Below, in pieces: positions 25,537 through 34,339 of a stretch of 36,726 nt of DNA. Below the pieces are notes generated by a model. It did no database searches, had not been told where the DNA came from, and saw nothing but the letters and a program-made list of their open reading frames with translations. The DNA lies in the NCBI GenBank assembly GCA_001769835.1, contig MEPR01000039.1:1-36726 (forward strand), written 5' to 3'. Position 1 is the stretch's first letter; each line of letters opens with the position of its first letter. Source of the stretch: Bdellovibrionales bacterium GWB1_55_8 (GTDB taxonomy: Bacteria; Bdellovibrionota; UBA1018). Both the position numbers and the translations under genes were made by a program.

Positions 25537-26440
25537 CGTTTCGGGTGCGCACCATCTGATGCGAGCCCTCGGGGTTCAAATAGAAGCTGAACGACATGCC
25601 CTTCCGGCGAAGTTCCTCAGCGAACAGACCGGCGCCTTCCTGAAAACCGTAAGAGTCCTTCCCTCCCACTTCGAAATGCATGACGGGCCAGAGCTCCGGG
25701 GGAACCTGTGAAAAAACATGGATCGGATCGTTCGCCGTATAATTGTCGGCGGTCCGGAACGTTTTTCGCGCGCTGTTGATGAGGAAACGGCCTTTTGTCT
25801 TTCCGATGGGATGCCGGTCGAAGTACTGATCCCAGACTGACATGGGTTCGAAGACGTTATAAGGAACAAGCGCAGCCGAGCTTGCGACCGTCAGAAAGAA
25901 AAGTTCCGGATGCCGGAGCGCGGTCTTCAGCGCGCCGAGCCCGCCCATCGAATGTCCCATGACGGCGCGGCATTCACGTTTGCGACACACATCGTACTTG
26001 TCTTCAACAAATGGAATGAACTCATTGAGAAACCAGCTTTCGTAGGAATCGGCGGCCCGGGGATCATCCGAGTGGTCCGAAAACATGCTCATCAGCGACG
26101 TTTCAAACGCCACGAAGGTCATCGGAGGAAGATTGTCCGTGCGCCGCAGTTTCTCCAGCGCGAGATCGAATCCATTCACGATCCAGTTACGATGATCCGT
26201 CCAGATGCCGTGCATGAAATAGATGACCGGCTCTCCCGGCGACTGTGGCAGATCCGGCCGACTTCGCTGGATGCAGTACTTAACCCGGTCCGCGCGTTGC
26301 GACGACTGATAATCCGTACAAGTGGAATAAGTGCGCTCACTCGGCTGTTCCCGGAATTCCGCCCCCGCCTGGGGCGAAGCGAGCAGAACCGCGGCGGTGA
26401 ATATATGGCAAAATATCTGGCGAGTTATCTGGGTCTCCAT
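25433..26440 (-). CDS. Secreted alpha/beta-hydrolase esterase (esterase D / PF00756 type)
   Basis: This 335-residue exported hydrolase has a Sec signal at about 1-28 (ending SPQAGA). The oxyanion/His-Gly segment is IYFMHGIWTDHRNW. The nucleophile elbow is MGHSMGGLGALK, with Ser near residue 165. A likely acid lies in the EVGGKDSYGF region, and the catalytic His is in NPEGSHQM near residue 298. This layout fits the putative-esterase family that includes S-formylglutathione hydrolase, antigen 85 and Fes-like enzymes. Cysteines in TCTDYQ, KYCIQ and VCRKRECR may form disulfides. The ATG has GGGAGG six bases upstream. It is convergent and overlapping with egtD, and divergent from the degenerate kinase across a 208-base gap. 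The substrate is unknown; feruloyl or lipid esters are possible. Confidence 0.88.
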   Translation of the reverse strand: METQITRQIFCHIFTAAVLLASPQAGAEFREQPSERTYSTCTDYQSSQRADRVKYCIQRSRPDLPQSPGEPVIYFMHGIWTDHRNWIVNGFDLALEKLRRTDNLPPMTFVAFETSLMSMFSDHSDDPRAADSYESWFLNEFIPFVEDKYDVCRKRECRAVMGHSMGGLGALKTALRHPELFFLTVASSAALVPYNVFEPMSVWDQYFDRHPIGKTKGRFLINSARKTFRTADNYTANDPIHVFSQVPPELWPVMHFEVGGKDSYGFQEGAGLFAEELRRKGMSFSFYLNPEGSHQMVRTRNVTLLRLVADAVAKSLRSHANAVKYEAAVLPGSDR

Positions 26441-26648
26441 AGCGCCTCCCTGCGATCCGGTTTCCTCATTTTTACCATGACTTCAGCCGGCCGTTCAATC
26501 CTTTACTGTGACTCAGCGCCCGTTGTCGCTATGCGACGTTCTCCGTCAAGTCCGTTAAAATCGACACGAGCGACTATTATTCTCTATTGTTTGTGTAATT
26601 CAATCCCGTTTACCTTAGTCGGCGCGGAATCGCATAAGGAGTACTTCT
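26441..26648. other. Divergent intergenic region, esterase / degenerate kinase
   Basis: This 208-base spacer carries upstream signals for two divergent genes. GGGAGG before the esterase ATG and AAGGAG before the kinase TTG are visible. The right half (26560-26620) is AT-rich and the likeliest place for the kinase promoter, but I could not assign convincing -35/-10 pairs. There is no open frame, repeat or hairpin worth naming. Confidence 0.5.
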
Positions 26649-28184
26649 TTGAGAAAACTGACTTCCTGGATTGTCGTCGTATTCATCCTCGCCATCGGCT
26701 CCATGCTTGGAATCCACTGGAAACAAGTGCGTGAAATGGAAGTGGGCTGGGAATACAAAGACCGGCTGACCGAACGCCGCGAAGTGGCGCAAGCGCTCGT
26801 TCTGGAGCTTGAACAATACCGCGCCGAAGCAGCGAACTTCCGTCGAATTCCGGAAACCCAGGTGGTCGCGGCCAAAACGCGCATTAAAACGCGGTTAAAT
26901 CAGGGCATCAACGCGCTGGAGCAGCTCACGAAGAGCGCCGATGCGGCCTCCGCAAGCAATGGCTCTCCTTCCGATCGTGAGCGGATTGACGTGCTCCGCA
27001 ACCAGTTTGGCGAATATCTGGTGCTCTCCGCCAAACTCGAACCCATGTACTACTCCAGGAACGTCTACCAGAACCCCGAAATGGAGAAGCTCCATGATTC
27101 CATCCGGGCGAATCTGGAGAAAGTGTCTGAAACCTCCAAAGCCCTGTCCAATGCCGCGCTTCAGCGGACCGGAAGTTCCGATAAACGATATCTGATTCTT
27201 CTGGGATCGGCTGCAGCACTGGCCACCCTGATGCTTGGAATGATTCTGCTCCATACCTATTTCCGGCTGACTCGTCCTCTCGATGCCATGCGCGCTAGAA
27301 TTCGTGAGATACGAAGCCAGGGAACAGCGGCCACAAAGACGAAACCCCTACCCGGCGTCTATGGAGAGGCGGAAAAGACGCTCTCCGAACTCGTGACGAC
27401 CGTCGAAATGCATCAGCAGGATCGCCAACGTTTTATCAACGCCATTGTCACCGATCTGCGACCCGCGCTTACGGGCATTGAGACCGGCGGCAATGTTCTG
27501 CTTTCGATCAACGAGCGTCTGGACGGCAAACAGCGCATGCAGGCCCACGAAACGGTCCGCCGTTCCCTCTTCAGGGTCTCGGGCGTACTCGGAGATCTCA
27601 CTGATCTGCTGGACGAGGACTTCACCCGTATTCGCCTGAACGAAAAAATCATGGATCTCGGAGAACTCCTCAAGCAGGTAGGGGCCATGCTGGGCGGGCC
27701 CGGCAGTCCTCATCGCATTACCGTATCGGTGCCGCCGCTGCCCATGTGGGCATCAGTGGACCCCGAACGCATGGAACGAGTCCTGATTAACCTGATTTCG
27801 AAGCAGATGCTTTTTCAGCCTCAGGGCGGGCAGATTCACCTGACGCTCATGGGATCAACCGAGGAACCGTCCGATGGTGCGGAGATTTCCGTCTTCTCGG
27901 CCGGAGAGGCCAGTCGGGGATCAGGCGAAGCCGAAACCGACGCAGCCCCGAGCGGCCCGGAGCAGGACCTTCTTCGTCATTGGGCCAGTCAAAGTGGGTT
28001 CGGATTGTCTCTTGCCTATAAAGTGGCTCGAGCCCACGGGGGTACGATTACCGCCGCCGGCGTCGCTGGCATGCGCGTCCTTTTCTCCGTGAAACTTCCG
28101 CGCGAACGCATCGCGACGGGAATCCTCGGAACCGGGATCCGCACACGCCTGATCCCGAAGGTCACGGAACTTTCGCAGCCATAG
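26649..28184 (+). CDS. Degenerate membrane histidine kinase (pseudokinase)
   Basis: This 511-residue protein has sensor-kinase architecture. Transmembrane helix 1 is at about 6-24, followed by a helical extracytoplasmic domain, transmembrane helix 2 at about 181-203, a HAMP-like linker, HisKA-like helices and an HATPase-like domain. Key residues are lost. Where active kinases have SHDLRxPL, this has AIVTDLRPALTGI, with T268 in place of the phospho-acceptor His. The N-box reads NLISKQMLF, lacking the second Asn, and no DxGxG motif is present (VFSAGEASRGSGEAE instead). The last glycine box, GFGLSLAYKVARAHGG, remains. The reading frame is long and intact, so it is not a decayed pseudogene. It may act as a scaffold or allosteric partner. 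The start is TTG, fixed by AAGGAG seven bases upstream. The acylase gene follows 41 bases later. Confidence 0.87.
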   Translation: MRKLTSWIVVVFILAIGSMLGIHWKQVREMEVGWEYKDRLTERREVAQALVLELEQYRAEAANFRRIPETQVVAAKTRIKTRLNQGINALEQLTKSADAASASNGSPSDRERIDVLRNQFGEYLVLSAKLEPMYYSRNVYQNPEMEKLHDSIRANLEKVSETSKALSNAALQRTGSSDKRYLILLGSAAALATLMLGMILLHTYFRLTRPLDAMRARIREIRSQGTAATKTKPLPGVYGEAEKTLSELVTTVEMHQQDRQRFINAIVTDLRPALTGIETGGNVLLSINERLDGKQRMQAHETVRRSLFRVSGVLGDLTDLLDEDFTRIRLNEKIMDLGELLKQVGAMLGGPGSPHRITVSVPPLPMWASVDPERMERVLINLISKQMLFQPQGGQIHLTLMGSTEEPSDGAEISVFSAGEASRGSGEAETDAAPSGPEQDLLRHWASQSGFGLSLAYKVARAHGGTITAAGVAGMRVLFSVKLPRERIATGILGTGIRTRLIPKVTELSQP

Positions 28185-28225
28185 CCATAATGACAATGCG
28201 CCGCTGAGCGGCTAGGATCGCACGC

Positions 28226-30499
28226 ATGATCCGATATCTCATTGCGGCAGTCCTGGTAGTCCTTTCAACAGCCCATACGGCTCCGGTGCCCGCCGCGAGA
28301 TGCGAGCTGTGGGATGACGAGCAGCAGATTCCTCATCTTCGGGCGAAGACCTCGGAGAACATTTTCGCCTGCCTGGGTTTCGTTCATGGCCGCGATCGTG
28401 CCTGGCAACTTGATTTTTTCCGTCGCACCGCGCGCGGCACCCGGGCGGAAGTACTCGGAAAAGATCATATACGCTCGGATTTCCAGATGCGCCTGCTCGA
28501 TCTCCCGAGCAAGGCCAAAGCACTCTGGGCAGCGATGCCTGAGCAGGATCGGAAACTCTGGTCCGCATATGTGAGCGGCGTGAATCACGGAATCGCAGCG
28601 GCTCTCAACACGGGGGTCTACGAGTTTCAACATTGGGAATACGCTCCGGAGAGCTGGACGGAGGTCGATTCGATCAGTCTCCTTCTGCTCCAGTCCTTTG
28701 ATCAGACCCGGAAAAGTTTTGCGGTTCAATTGGACGAGGTACGCAGGTTGGAGCGACATGGCGCCGCTGCGCCATCGCTCTTCATGCCTGATGAACTTGA
28801 AAAAGGGGAAATTCCGTGGGACAGCGCCGTCCTGAAAAGAGGCGAGTTCGAGGGAACGAACGCGCGAAAAAACCCCGCCGAGAAAACGCTTCTCGCTTCA
28901 TCTCCCCCGCTCGCTTCGATGGGTACTCCCGACACCATTCTCGATGGTTTCTTCACGCCGCTGGCCGGAGCCGGAAGCAACAACTGGGTGATCGCCCCTT
29001 CCCGCAGCAAAAACGGGCACGCGATCCTTGCCAACGACCCGCATCTCGGGCTCGGCTATCCCCCTCTCTGGCATCTCTCGCACATTGAATCTCCCGCATA
29101 CGAGGCGTTCGGAGCAGCGATGCCGGGAATCCCGGTGATTGTGAGCGGTGCAAATCGCCGGGTAGCCTGGGGCCTGACGAACTCTTACCTCGAGACCGCG
29201 AGAATGACCCTGGTTACTGAGGAAGACCTGCGCGCGAGCACCGTTCATCGCCCCTGGATCTGGGTAAAGGCCTGGAAATTCAAAATTCCCTATTTCCTGA
29301 AAACGTTTCGAAGAACCCCGGCCGGGCTGCCGGTCCTGCCGATTGAGTCACCGGGTGGGAAGGCGTTTGTCCTCAACTGGACCGGCTTTGATCTGGAACC
29401 CAGGGACCTTTCCGGACTCTTTCCATTGATGTCCGCCCGCTCCGTGCAGGATGTCGACCGCACGCTCGCGAATGTCGGCGTGCCCAGCTGGAATTTCGTT
29501 TTCGCCGACACAAAAGGCAACATCGGTTACCGTGCGGTCGGGCGAGTTCCCAGGGCATCCGCGCCGCGGCCGCTCGGCGTTCAAACCGCGTCTCTTGCGG
29601 CTCTCGAGACAACAGGTTTTGGAAAAGAGACCCTGTCAGCATCTGAGATGCCTCACCTGATCAATCCAAGAAGAGGGTTTCTGATCACGGCGAACAACCG
29701 CCAATGGCCCAGAAATTCGCAATTCCATGGCGGCTGGGCATATAGCCCGGGATTCCGGGCTTTTCGAATCGAGGAACTTCTCACGCGGACTCCCCGACAC
29801 GACGTCAGCTCCGTTTCAAAAATGCAATGTGACGTTCAGGCAGTCGACGCGCGGTTTCTCGCGCCGCTTCTCATCGCCCAGCTTGAGGCGACGCAGCTAT
29901 CGGCTACTGAAGGAGCCGCGCTCCAGATCCTGCGTCTTTGGCGATCAAGCGATTACACGGCCTCTCTCGATTGCACCGCCTGCGGCCTGTACCGACTCTG
30001 GGTGAATGGGATTTTCACGGAACTGCTTCTGGATGAAGCGTCGCTCTATCGCAAACTGAGATCAAACCTGGACGAGCCCTCCAGGAAAATCATGCTCACG
30101 AAATTCCGCGAGGCACTGAAACAGCTCGGTGGGAAAGCGGGAAACCTCCCCCGATGGGAGCAGGTGCACCTGAACCCGTTTCCTCACCTTGGAAATGAGA
30201 ATTTCTTCACCAGCCCCGGACTCCCGACACCCGGTGATGACGAATCAGTGAATCCAGGCACGTCACGCTGGGAAAAAGATGCGTTCCGGCATACAGCCGG
30301 CGCATCGCAGCGGCTGATCGTCGAGCTTTCGGATCCGCCGTCCGTTTACTCGGTGCTTCCAGGACCGAACGTCGATCATGCCACTCGCGATCTTCTTTCG
30401 ACCACCTCCGCCTGGCGGAAATGGCGCGACTGTCAGAATGAGAGGCGTCATTTTCCGGTGAACTGGGCGCTCGCTCCGTCCGTTCAACTTTCCTTTTGA
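28226..30499 (+). CDS. Penicillin/acyl-homoserine-lactone acylase family Ntn hydrolase (S45)
   Basis: This 757-residue exported precursor should cut itself into two chains to give an N-terminal-nucleophile amidase. The Sec signal spans about 1-23. The alpha chain contains the family block ACLGFVHGRDRAWQLDFFRR. A linker (about 200-250) ends at LAGAG, after which S251 in SNNWVIAPSRSKNGH becomes the nucleophile of the beta chain. LANDPHLGLGYPPLWHL and ITANNRQWP supply further conserved residues, including the oxyanion-type Asn. The C-terminus has PGPNVDHATRDLL before the strand-rich end. Family enzymes hydrolyse penicillins, cephalosporins, acyl-homoserine lactones or other amides; specificity cannot be read from sequence alone. 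A periplasmic location is expected. It follows the pseudokinase gene closely, perhaps in one transcript. Confidence 0.92.
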   Translation: MIRYLIAAVLVVLSTAHTAPVPAARCELWDDEQQIPHLRAKTSENIFACLGFVHGRDRAWQLDFFRRTARGTRAEVLGKDHIRSDFQMRLLDLPSKAKALWAAMPEQDRKLWSAYVSGVNHGIAAALNTGVYEFQHWEYAPESWTEVDSISLLLLQSFDQTRKSFAVQLDEVRRLERHGAAAPSLFMPDELEKGEIPWDSAVLKRGEFEGTNARKNPAEKTLLASSPPLASMGTPDTILDGFFTPLAGAGSNNWVIAPSRSKNGHAILANDPHLGLGYPPLWHLSHIESPAYEAFGAAMPGIPVIVSGANRRVAWGLTNSYLETARMTLVTEEDLRASTVHRPWIWVKAWKFKIPYFLKTFRRTPAGLPVLPIESPGGKAFVLNWTGFDLEPRDLSGLFPLMSARSVQDVDRTLANVGVPSWNFVFADTKGNIGYRAVGRVPRASAPRPLGVQTASLAALETTGFGKETLSASEMPHLINPRRGFLITANNRQWPRNSQFHGGWAYSPGFRAFRIEELLTRTPRHDVSSVSKMQCDVQAVDARFLAPLLIAQLEATQLSATEGAALQILRLWRSSDYTASLDCTACGLYRLWVNGIFTELLLDEASLYRKLRSNLDEPSRKIMLTKFREALKQLGGKAGNLPRWEQVHLNPFPHLGNENFFTSPGLPTPGDDESVNPGTSRWEKDAFRHTAGASQRLIVELSDPPSVYSVLPGPNVDHATRDLLSTTSAWRKWRDCQNERRHFPVNWALAPSVQLSF

Positions 30500-30542
30500 A
30501 CTCACACCATCCCGGAATGTCGATTGCACAACCGTAAGGATC

Positions 30543-30749
30543 ATGAAACTGAAACGGGCAATAGCCAGTCTTTTCAGAAGTCTAAAAGGCGGACAATCAG
30601 AGACCGTCGCCACCACGGGTGCGGTTAAAAACATCCAGCCGGTCGAGGGCGGACGCGAGGAGATTGATGAAGCCCTCTCGCGTCAAACTCGCAACACACG
30701 AAAATCAGCCAAGCTTCGCAAGCGAAGATACCGCGCTCAGGCGTCATGA
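30543..30749 (+). CDS. Small basic protein, hypothetical
   Basis: This is a 68-residue frame with no family match that I know. It opens with an amphipathic, basic helix (MKLKRAIASLFRSLKGG), passes through a polar middle, and ends with a very basic stretch, KSAKLRKRRYRAQAS. It has no cysteine and no transmembrane helix. An AAGGA motif sits very close to the ATG. It occupies an otherwise gene-free 332-base gap (30500-30831) between the acylase and the symporter-kinase operon. The gap's remainder (30750-30831) is AT-rich and probably carries the promoter of the downstream pair; I could not pin down its boxes. Nucleic-acid binding would suit the charge, but this is a guess. It may be a chance frame. 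Confidence 0.4.
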   Translation: MKLKRAIASLFRSLKGGQSETVATTGAVKNIQPVEGGREEIDEALSRQTRNTRKSAKLRKRRYRAQAS

Positions 30750-30831
30750 ATATCAATTGATTCACTCAACGGCCCTCGCGGTTTTCTACTAATTAATTCA
30801 AAAAAGCCGAATCTCTTGGTATTTACGCAGC

Positions 30832-31083
30832 GTGAACAAACGCTCCCTGGAACAGCCCGAGTATTCAATTCTTTTGTTTGTGATCGCCTTCGGGTTGTTT
30901 TTTGGAACATTCGCGATCGTTCCCGCAGGCAATTTCCTTTGGGCTTTCCTTCATCTCTTTGGATCGTGGCTGCTGATCATCGGCCTGCTCTACTTTCAGG
31001 CGAAGGCCCGATCCCGGAGACCACGCGATTTCGAACCTCCAGAGGTGCCGGAGCTGCCAGAGCCCAGAGCTGAAGATGTTTAG
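30832..31083 (+). CDS. Small two-helix membrane protein coupled to the symporter-kinase
   Basis: This 83-residue protein has two hydrophobic helices (about 12-31 and 35-56) and a Pro/Glu/Arg-rich cytoplasmic-type tail (PPEVPELPEPRAEDV). The GTG at 30832 is the only sensible start before the first helix, although its ribosome-binding site is poor. Its last eight bases overlap the start of the large symporter-kinase gene, which points to coupled translation and a shared complex. Small two-helix subunits next to Na+/solute symporters are known (DUF485/DUF4212-type proteins beside acetate and similar carriers). This one lacks clear sequence motifs of those families, so the comparison is by size and position only. 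Confidence 0.72.
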   Translation: MNKRSLEQPEYSILLFVIAFGLFFGTFAIVPAGNFLWAFLHLFGSWLLIIGLLYFQAKARSRRPRDFEPPEVPELPEPRAEDV

Positions 31084-34000
31084 CCCCACAGAAATTCTCA
31101 CCAGCATTTGTCTGTACATGGGAGCGCTGTTCCTCATCGCGAGCTTTGTTGAAATGAAGTTCCGGCGCGGTGTGAACCTGGCTGCGAATCCCTTCGTTTA
31201 CTCGCTGGCTCTTGCCGTTTACGTCACCACGTGGACGTTCTACGGCAGCGTCGGTTTGGCAGCGACCTCAGGCTTTCTTTTTCTCGCAACTTATCTGGGG
31301 TCGACTCTTTGTATTATTCTCTGGCCTCTCCTTCTCCGCAGGCTGGTACGACTGAAGGAACGCAACCGGATCACCAGCATTGCCGACCTCATTGCCGCGC
31401 GCTACGGAAAATCACGAACGCTTGCCGGCCTGGTCACATTCGTGATCCTCATCGGAATCACGCCTTACGTCGGCCTCCAATTCAAAGCCCTGACCACGAC
31501 GGCGCTCATCCTGAGCGGAGAAACCATCGAGTCCGCTCATTTGAGCGTGGACGGCCCGATCGCCCCGGTTTTCGCGATTCTCATGATCGTATTCACCATT
31601 GCGTTCGGGCTTCGTCGAGTGAATCCCACCGAACGCCACCCTGGAATGATGATGGTGCTCTCGATCGAGAGCGTCGTGAAGCTCGTGGCCTTTCTTGCCG
31701 CCGGCGTTTACGTGGTCATCCATCTCCAGGACGGAATGGGCGCCATTTTCAAGGAGGCTCAGCAAAAGTTTTCCGACATGCCTTTCACCGGGCATGGCTC
31801 CGGCGCGGAATTCATGCAATGGTTCAGCCACCTGACCTTAAGCTTCTCGGCCGCCCTTCTCCTCCCCCGGCAATTCCACGTTGCAGTCGTCGAGAACTCC
31901 AGCGAGAAACACATCGCAACCGCTACCTGGCTCTTTCCTCTTTATCTCCTGCTGATCAACTTCTTCGTTTTCCCTATCGCTATCAGCGGGCTGCTCGTCG
32001 GGCTGCCCGCAGCGCAGGGAGACTCGTTCGTGCTGACTCTGCTCTCTGACCAGAAGACTCTATCACTGCTCATCTTCATCGGCGGTTTCTCCGCCGGCAC
32101 CGCCATGATCATGATGGAAACCGTGGCGATCTCCACGATGGTCGTCAATCACCTGCTTCTGCCTCTTTTTGAATCAATCCGCGGAATGCATACGTTCAGG
32201 CGCTACATTCTGCAGTGCCGCTGGGTGGTGGCTTCGGTATTCATCCTTGCGGGACTCGCGTACATGAAATTATTCTCACGCGAGCAGCCCCTGGTTTCGA
32301 TCGGCCTGATTTCATTTGGCGCCGTTTTGCAGTTCGCACCAGCGTTTTTCGGCGGGCTCTACTGGCGTCAGGCAAACAAGACAGGCGCCCTGCTCGGGAT
32401 CATGGCTGGCTTCCTCACGTGGGGATACACGCTTGCCCTGCCATCGATCGGAACCACCATTCCAGGGGTTTCCGGACTGATTGAACACGGAATGTTCGGG
32501 CTGAGCTTTCTCCGGCCCGGCAGTCTTTTCGGCCTGGATCACCTGGACCTTGTCACGCATTCGGTATTCTGGTCCCTTACCGTCAATCTGGGGCTGTTTT
32601 GCCTGGGTTCACTCCTTTTCCGGACCTCCCGATACGACGAGGAGATCGCCGACGAATTCGTGAATGCGATGAATGGCTTGACGGTTCCGAGGGCCACCGA
32701 TCTTCCCGCGCGAATTGAAGTGGAACGCAAGCACGCGCAGATTTTCACCGTGTTTCGAAAATATTTCGACGAGGAAACGGCAAGGTTGCTCGCACAAACC
32801 TGCTTTCGGGCTTCCGGCATCGAAAATCGATCGAAAATTTCAATTCTGGAGCTTGCCGACCTTCAATCTGAAGTGGAACGAACGCTCGCTGCCACGATCG
32901 GCACGGCTGCGGCTCATGCTGCTATACGGGGGGAAAACCTGGTCACCCCCGAGGAGGCCAAGGAATTATCCACTCAGTATGCCTCCATTCTGGCGGACAT
33001 GAAGGTTTCACCCGCGGAGCTGAGAACGCGCATCGACTATTACCGCGAACGCGAGCGCATTCTGAGCCGTCAGGCGGGCACTTTTCGACTCCTCTCCGAG
33101 GTGAGCCAGAGGCTTTCTGCTTCCCTTGAATACGAGCCCACGATCGCCACGGTCTCGCGGGTCGCGCTTCCTGGTCTTTCGGAGTGCGCACTTCTTTATT
33201 TGACGGAAGCGCCTCTTCCCGGTGAGAAGAAGAAGCCTCGTTGGTTGGTTGCCCATAATGACCCGAAGCTGGAAACCGTCATCGCCGAACGCTTCGAGCA
33301 GAACTGCCCGGAACCTTCGGACCTTTACCATGTAGCGCATGCGCTCCAGAATCGAAAACCCGTATCCGCCGCGCCGGATTCCGGTTCGCTCTGGGGAAAC
33401 GAGCTATTTAAAGGGATGGAAATCGGCGCGTCCATCACGCTGCCACTGATAGCACGTAATGCGATGTTAGGTACATTATCGTTAATCTCGAGCCGACCCA
33501 GCCTGCTTCGATATTCGGATGAAGTCGCAGTGGTGGAAGAGCTTGCCTACCGTTGCGCGATCGCCATTGACAACGCCCGTCTGTACCGCAATGCGCAGGC
33601 GGCGATCCGTGCGCGAGAGGAATTCGTCTCCATCGCCTCACATGAGCTGAGGACGCCTCTCACTCCGCTGCGAAATCAGATTCAGCTCCTGCAACGGGTC
33701 ATGAGCCGGGGCGAACTGAGCAATTATCCGGCGGAAAAGTTAAAAAAGATGCTTGAGAGCGCGGATCGTCAGGTCGATCGAATGTCACGTCTCGTGAACG
33801 AACTTCTCGACATTTCACGAGCCACTGCCGGTCGCCTGCAGCTGGACGTCAAGCCCTGTGATCTCTGCGAAATCGTCCGGGAAACCACGGATCGCTTTGC
33901 AGACGTGCTTGCGGGAGCGGGATGCAAGCTCCAGATATTCTGTCCGCCGGAGCCAGTCATCGGAGAATGGGACCGCCTCCGACTTGAGGAAGTGGTCACG

Positions 34001-34339
34001 AATCTTTTGATGAACGCGATGAAGTACGCGCCCGAAGCCCCTATCGAAATCAACGTGACCGGCGAGCAAAGCAAGGCAAAACTTGCCGTACGCGACCACG
34101 GTCCCGGCATTCCTATTTCTGAACAGGAGCGCATCTTCGATCGCTTCGAACGCGTGATCACGCCAAAACGAGTGGGCGGGTTCGGACTCGGACTCTACAT
34201 CAGCCGGGAGATTGCGCAGGCTCATGGCGGAACTTTGCGGGTTTCGAGTGTCCCCGGAGAAGGTGCGGAGTTTGCCTTGGAGCTGCCACGAAAAGCCCCG
34301 GTCAGAAAATCCGTCAAAATCGTCGCAAAAGGTTCCTAA
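31076..34339 (+). CDS. Na+/solute symporter-fused sensor histidine kinase (CbrA-like)
   Basis: This 1087-residue inner-membrane protein has an N-terminal sodium:solute symporter (SSS) domain (about 1-520, some thirteen helices), with VYVTTWTFYGSVGLAATSGF, RLKERNRITSIADLIAARYG and HLTLSFSAALLLPRQFHVAV. A linker of about 150 residues follows, then a GAF-like domain (about 680-840). HisKA has ASHELRTPLTPLRNQ with H856, and the HATPase has NLLMNAMKYAP, VRDHGPGIP and GGFGLGLYISREIAQAHGG. All kinase motifs are complete. Related proteins such as CbrA sense or carry small nutrients (histidine in CbrA) and adjust catabolism; the ligand here is unknown. There is no receiver domain and no response regulator gene adjacent, so its partner must be elsewhere. 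The start overlaps the small membrane protein gene. The 3' end overlaps the convergent exbD-type gene by four bases. Confidence 0.94.
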   Translation: MFSPTEILTSICLYMGALFLIASFVEMKFRRGVNLAANPFVYSLALAVYVTTWTFYGSVGLAATSGFLFLATYLGSTLCIILWPLLLRRLVRLKERNRITSIADLIAARYGKSRTLAGLVTFVILIGITPYVGLQFKALTTTALILSGETIESAHLSVDGPIAPVFAILMIVFTIAFGLRRVNPTERHPGMMMVLSIESVVKLVAFLAAGVYVVIHLQDGMGAIFKEAQQKFSDMPFTGHGSGAEFMQWFSHLTLSFSAALLLPRQFHVAVVENSSEKHIATATWLFPLYLLLINFFVFPIAISGLLVGLPAAQGDSFVLTLLSDQKTLSLLIFIGGFSAGTAMIMMETVAISTMVVNHLLLPLFESIRGMHTFRRYILQCRWVVASVFILAGLAYMKLFSREQPLVSIGLISFGAVLQFAPAFFGGLYWRQANKTGALLGIMAGFLTWGYTLALPSIGTTIPGVSGLIEHGMFGLSFLRPGSLFGLDHLDLVTHSVFWSLTVNLGLFCLGSLLFRTSRYDEEIADEFVNAMNGLTVPRATDLPARIEVERKHAQIFTVFRKYFDEETARLLAQTCFRASGIENRSKISILELADLQSEVERTLAATIGTAAAHAAIRGENLVTPEEAKELSTQYASILADMKVSPAELRTRIDYYRERERILSRQAGTFRLLSEVSQRLSASLEYEPTIATVSRVALPGLSECALLYLTEAPLPGEKKKPRWLVAHNDPKLETVIAERFEQNCPEPSDLYHVAHALQNRKPVSAAPDSGSLWGNELFKGMEIGASITLPLIARNAMLGTLSLISSRPSLLRYSDEVAVVEELAYRCAIAIDNARLYRNAQAAIRAREEFVSIASHELRTPLTPLRNQIQLLQRVMSRGELSNYPAEKLKKMLESADRQVDRMSRLVNELLDISRATAGRLQLDVKPCDLCEIVRETTDRFADVLAGAGCKLQIFCPPEPVIGEWDRLRLEEVVTNLLMNAMKYAPEAPIEINVTGEQSKAKLAVRDHGPGIPISEQERIFDRFERVITPKRVGGFGLGLYISREIAQAHGGTLRVSSVPGEGAEFALELPRKAPVRKSVKIVAKGS

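Noticed and set aside
26649-28184. Idea that the degenerate kinase is a decaying pseudogene
   Set aside because: The frame is open over 511 codons, has a strong ribosome-binding site and keeps its transmembrane helices and glycine box, so selection seems to hold it.
28199-28213. Short inverted repeat GCCGCTGAGCGGC before the acylase gene
   Set aside because: The stem is only five base pairs with a three-base loop and no T run follows, so neither a terminator nor a defined operator can be claimed.
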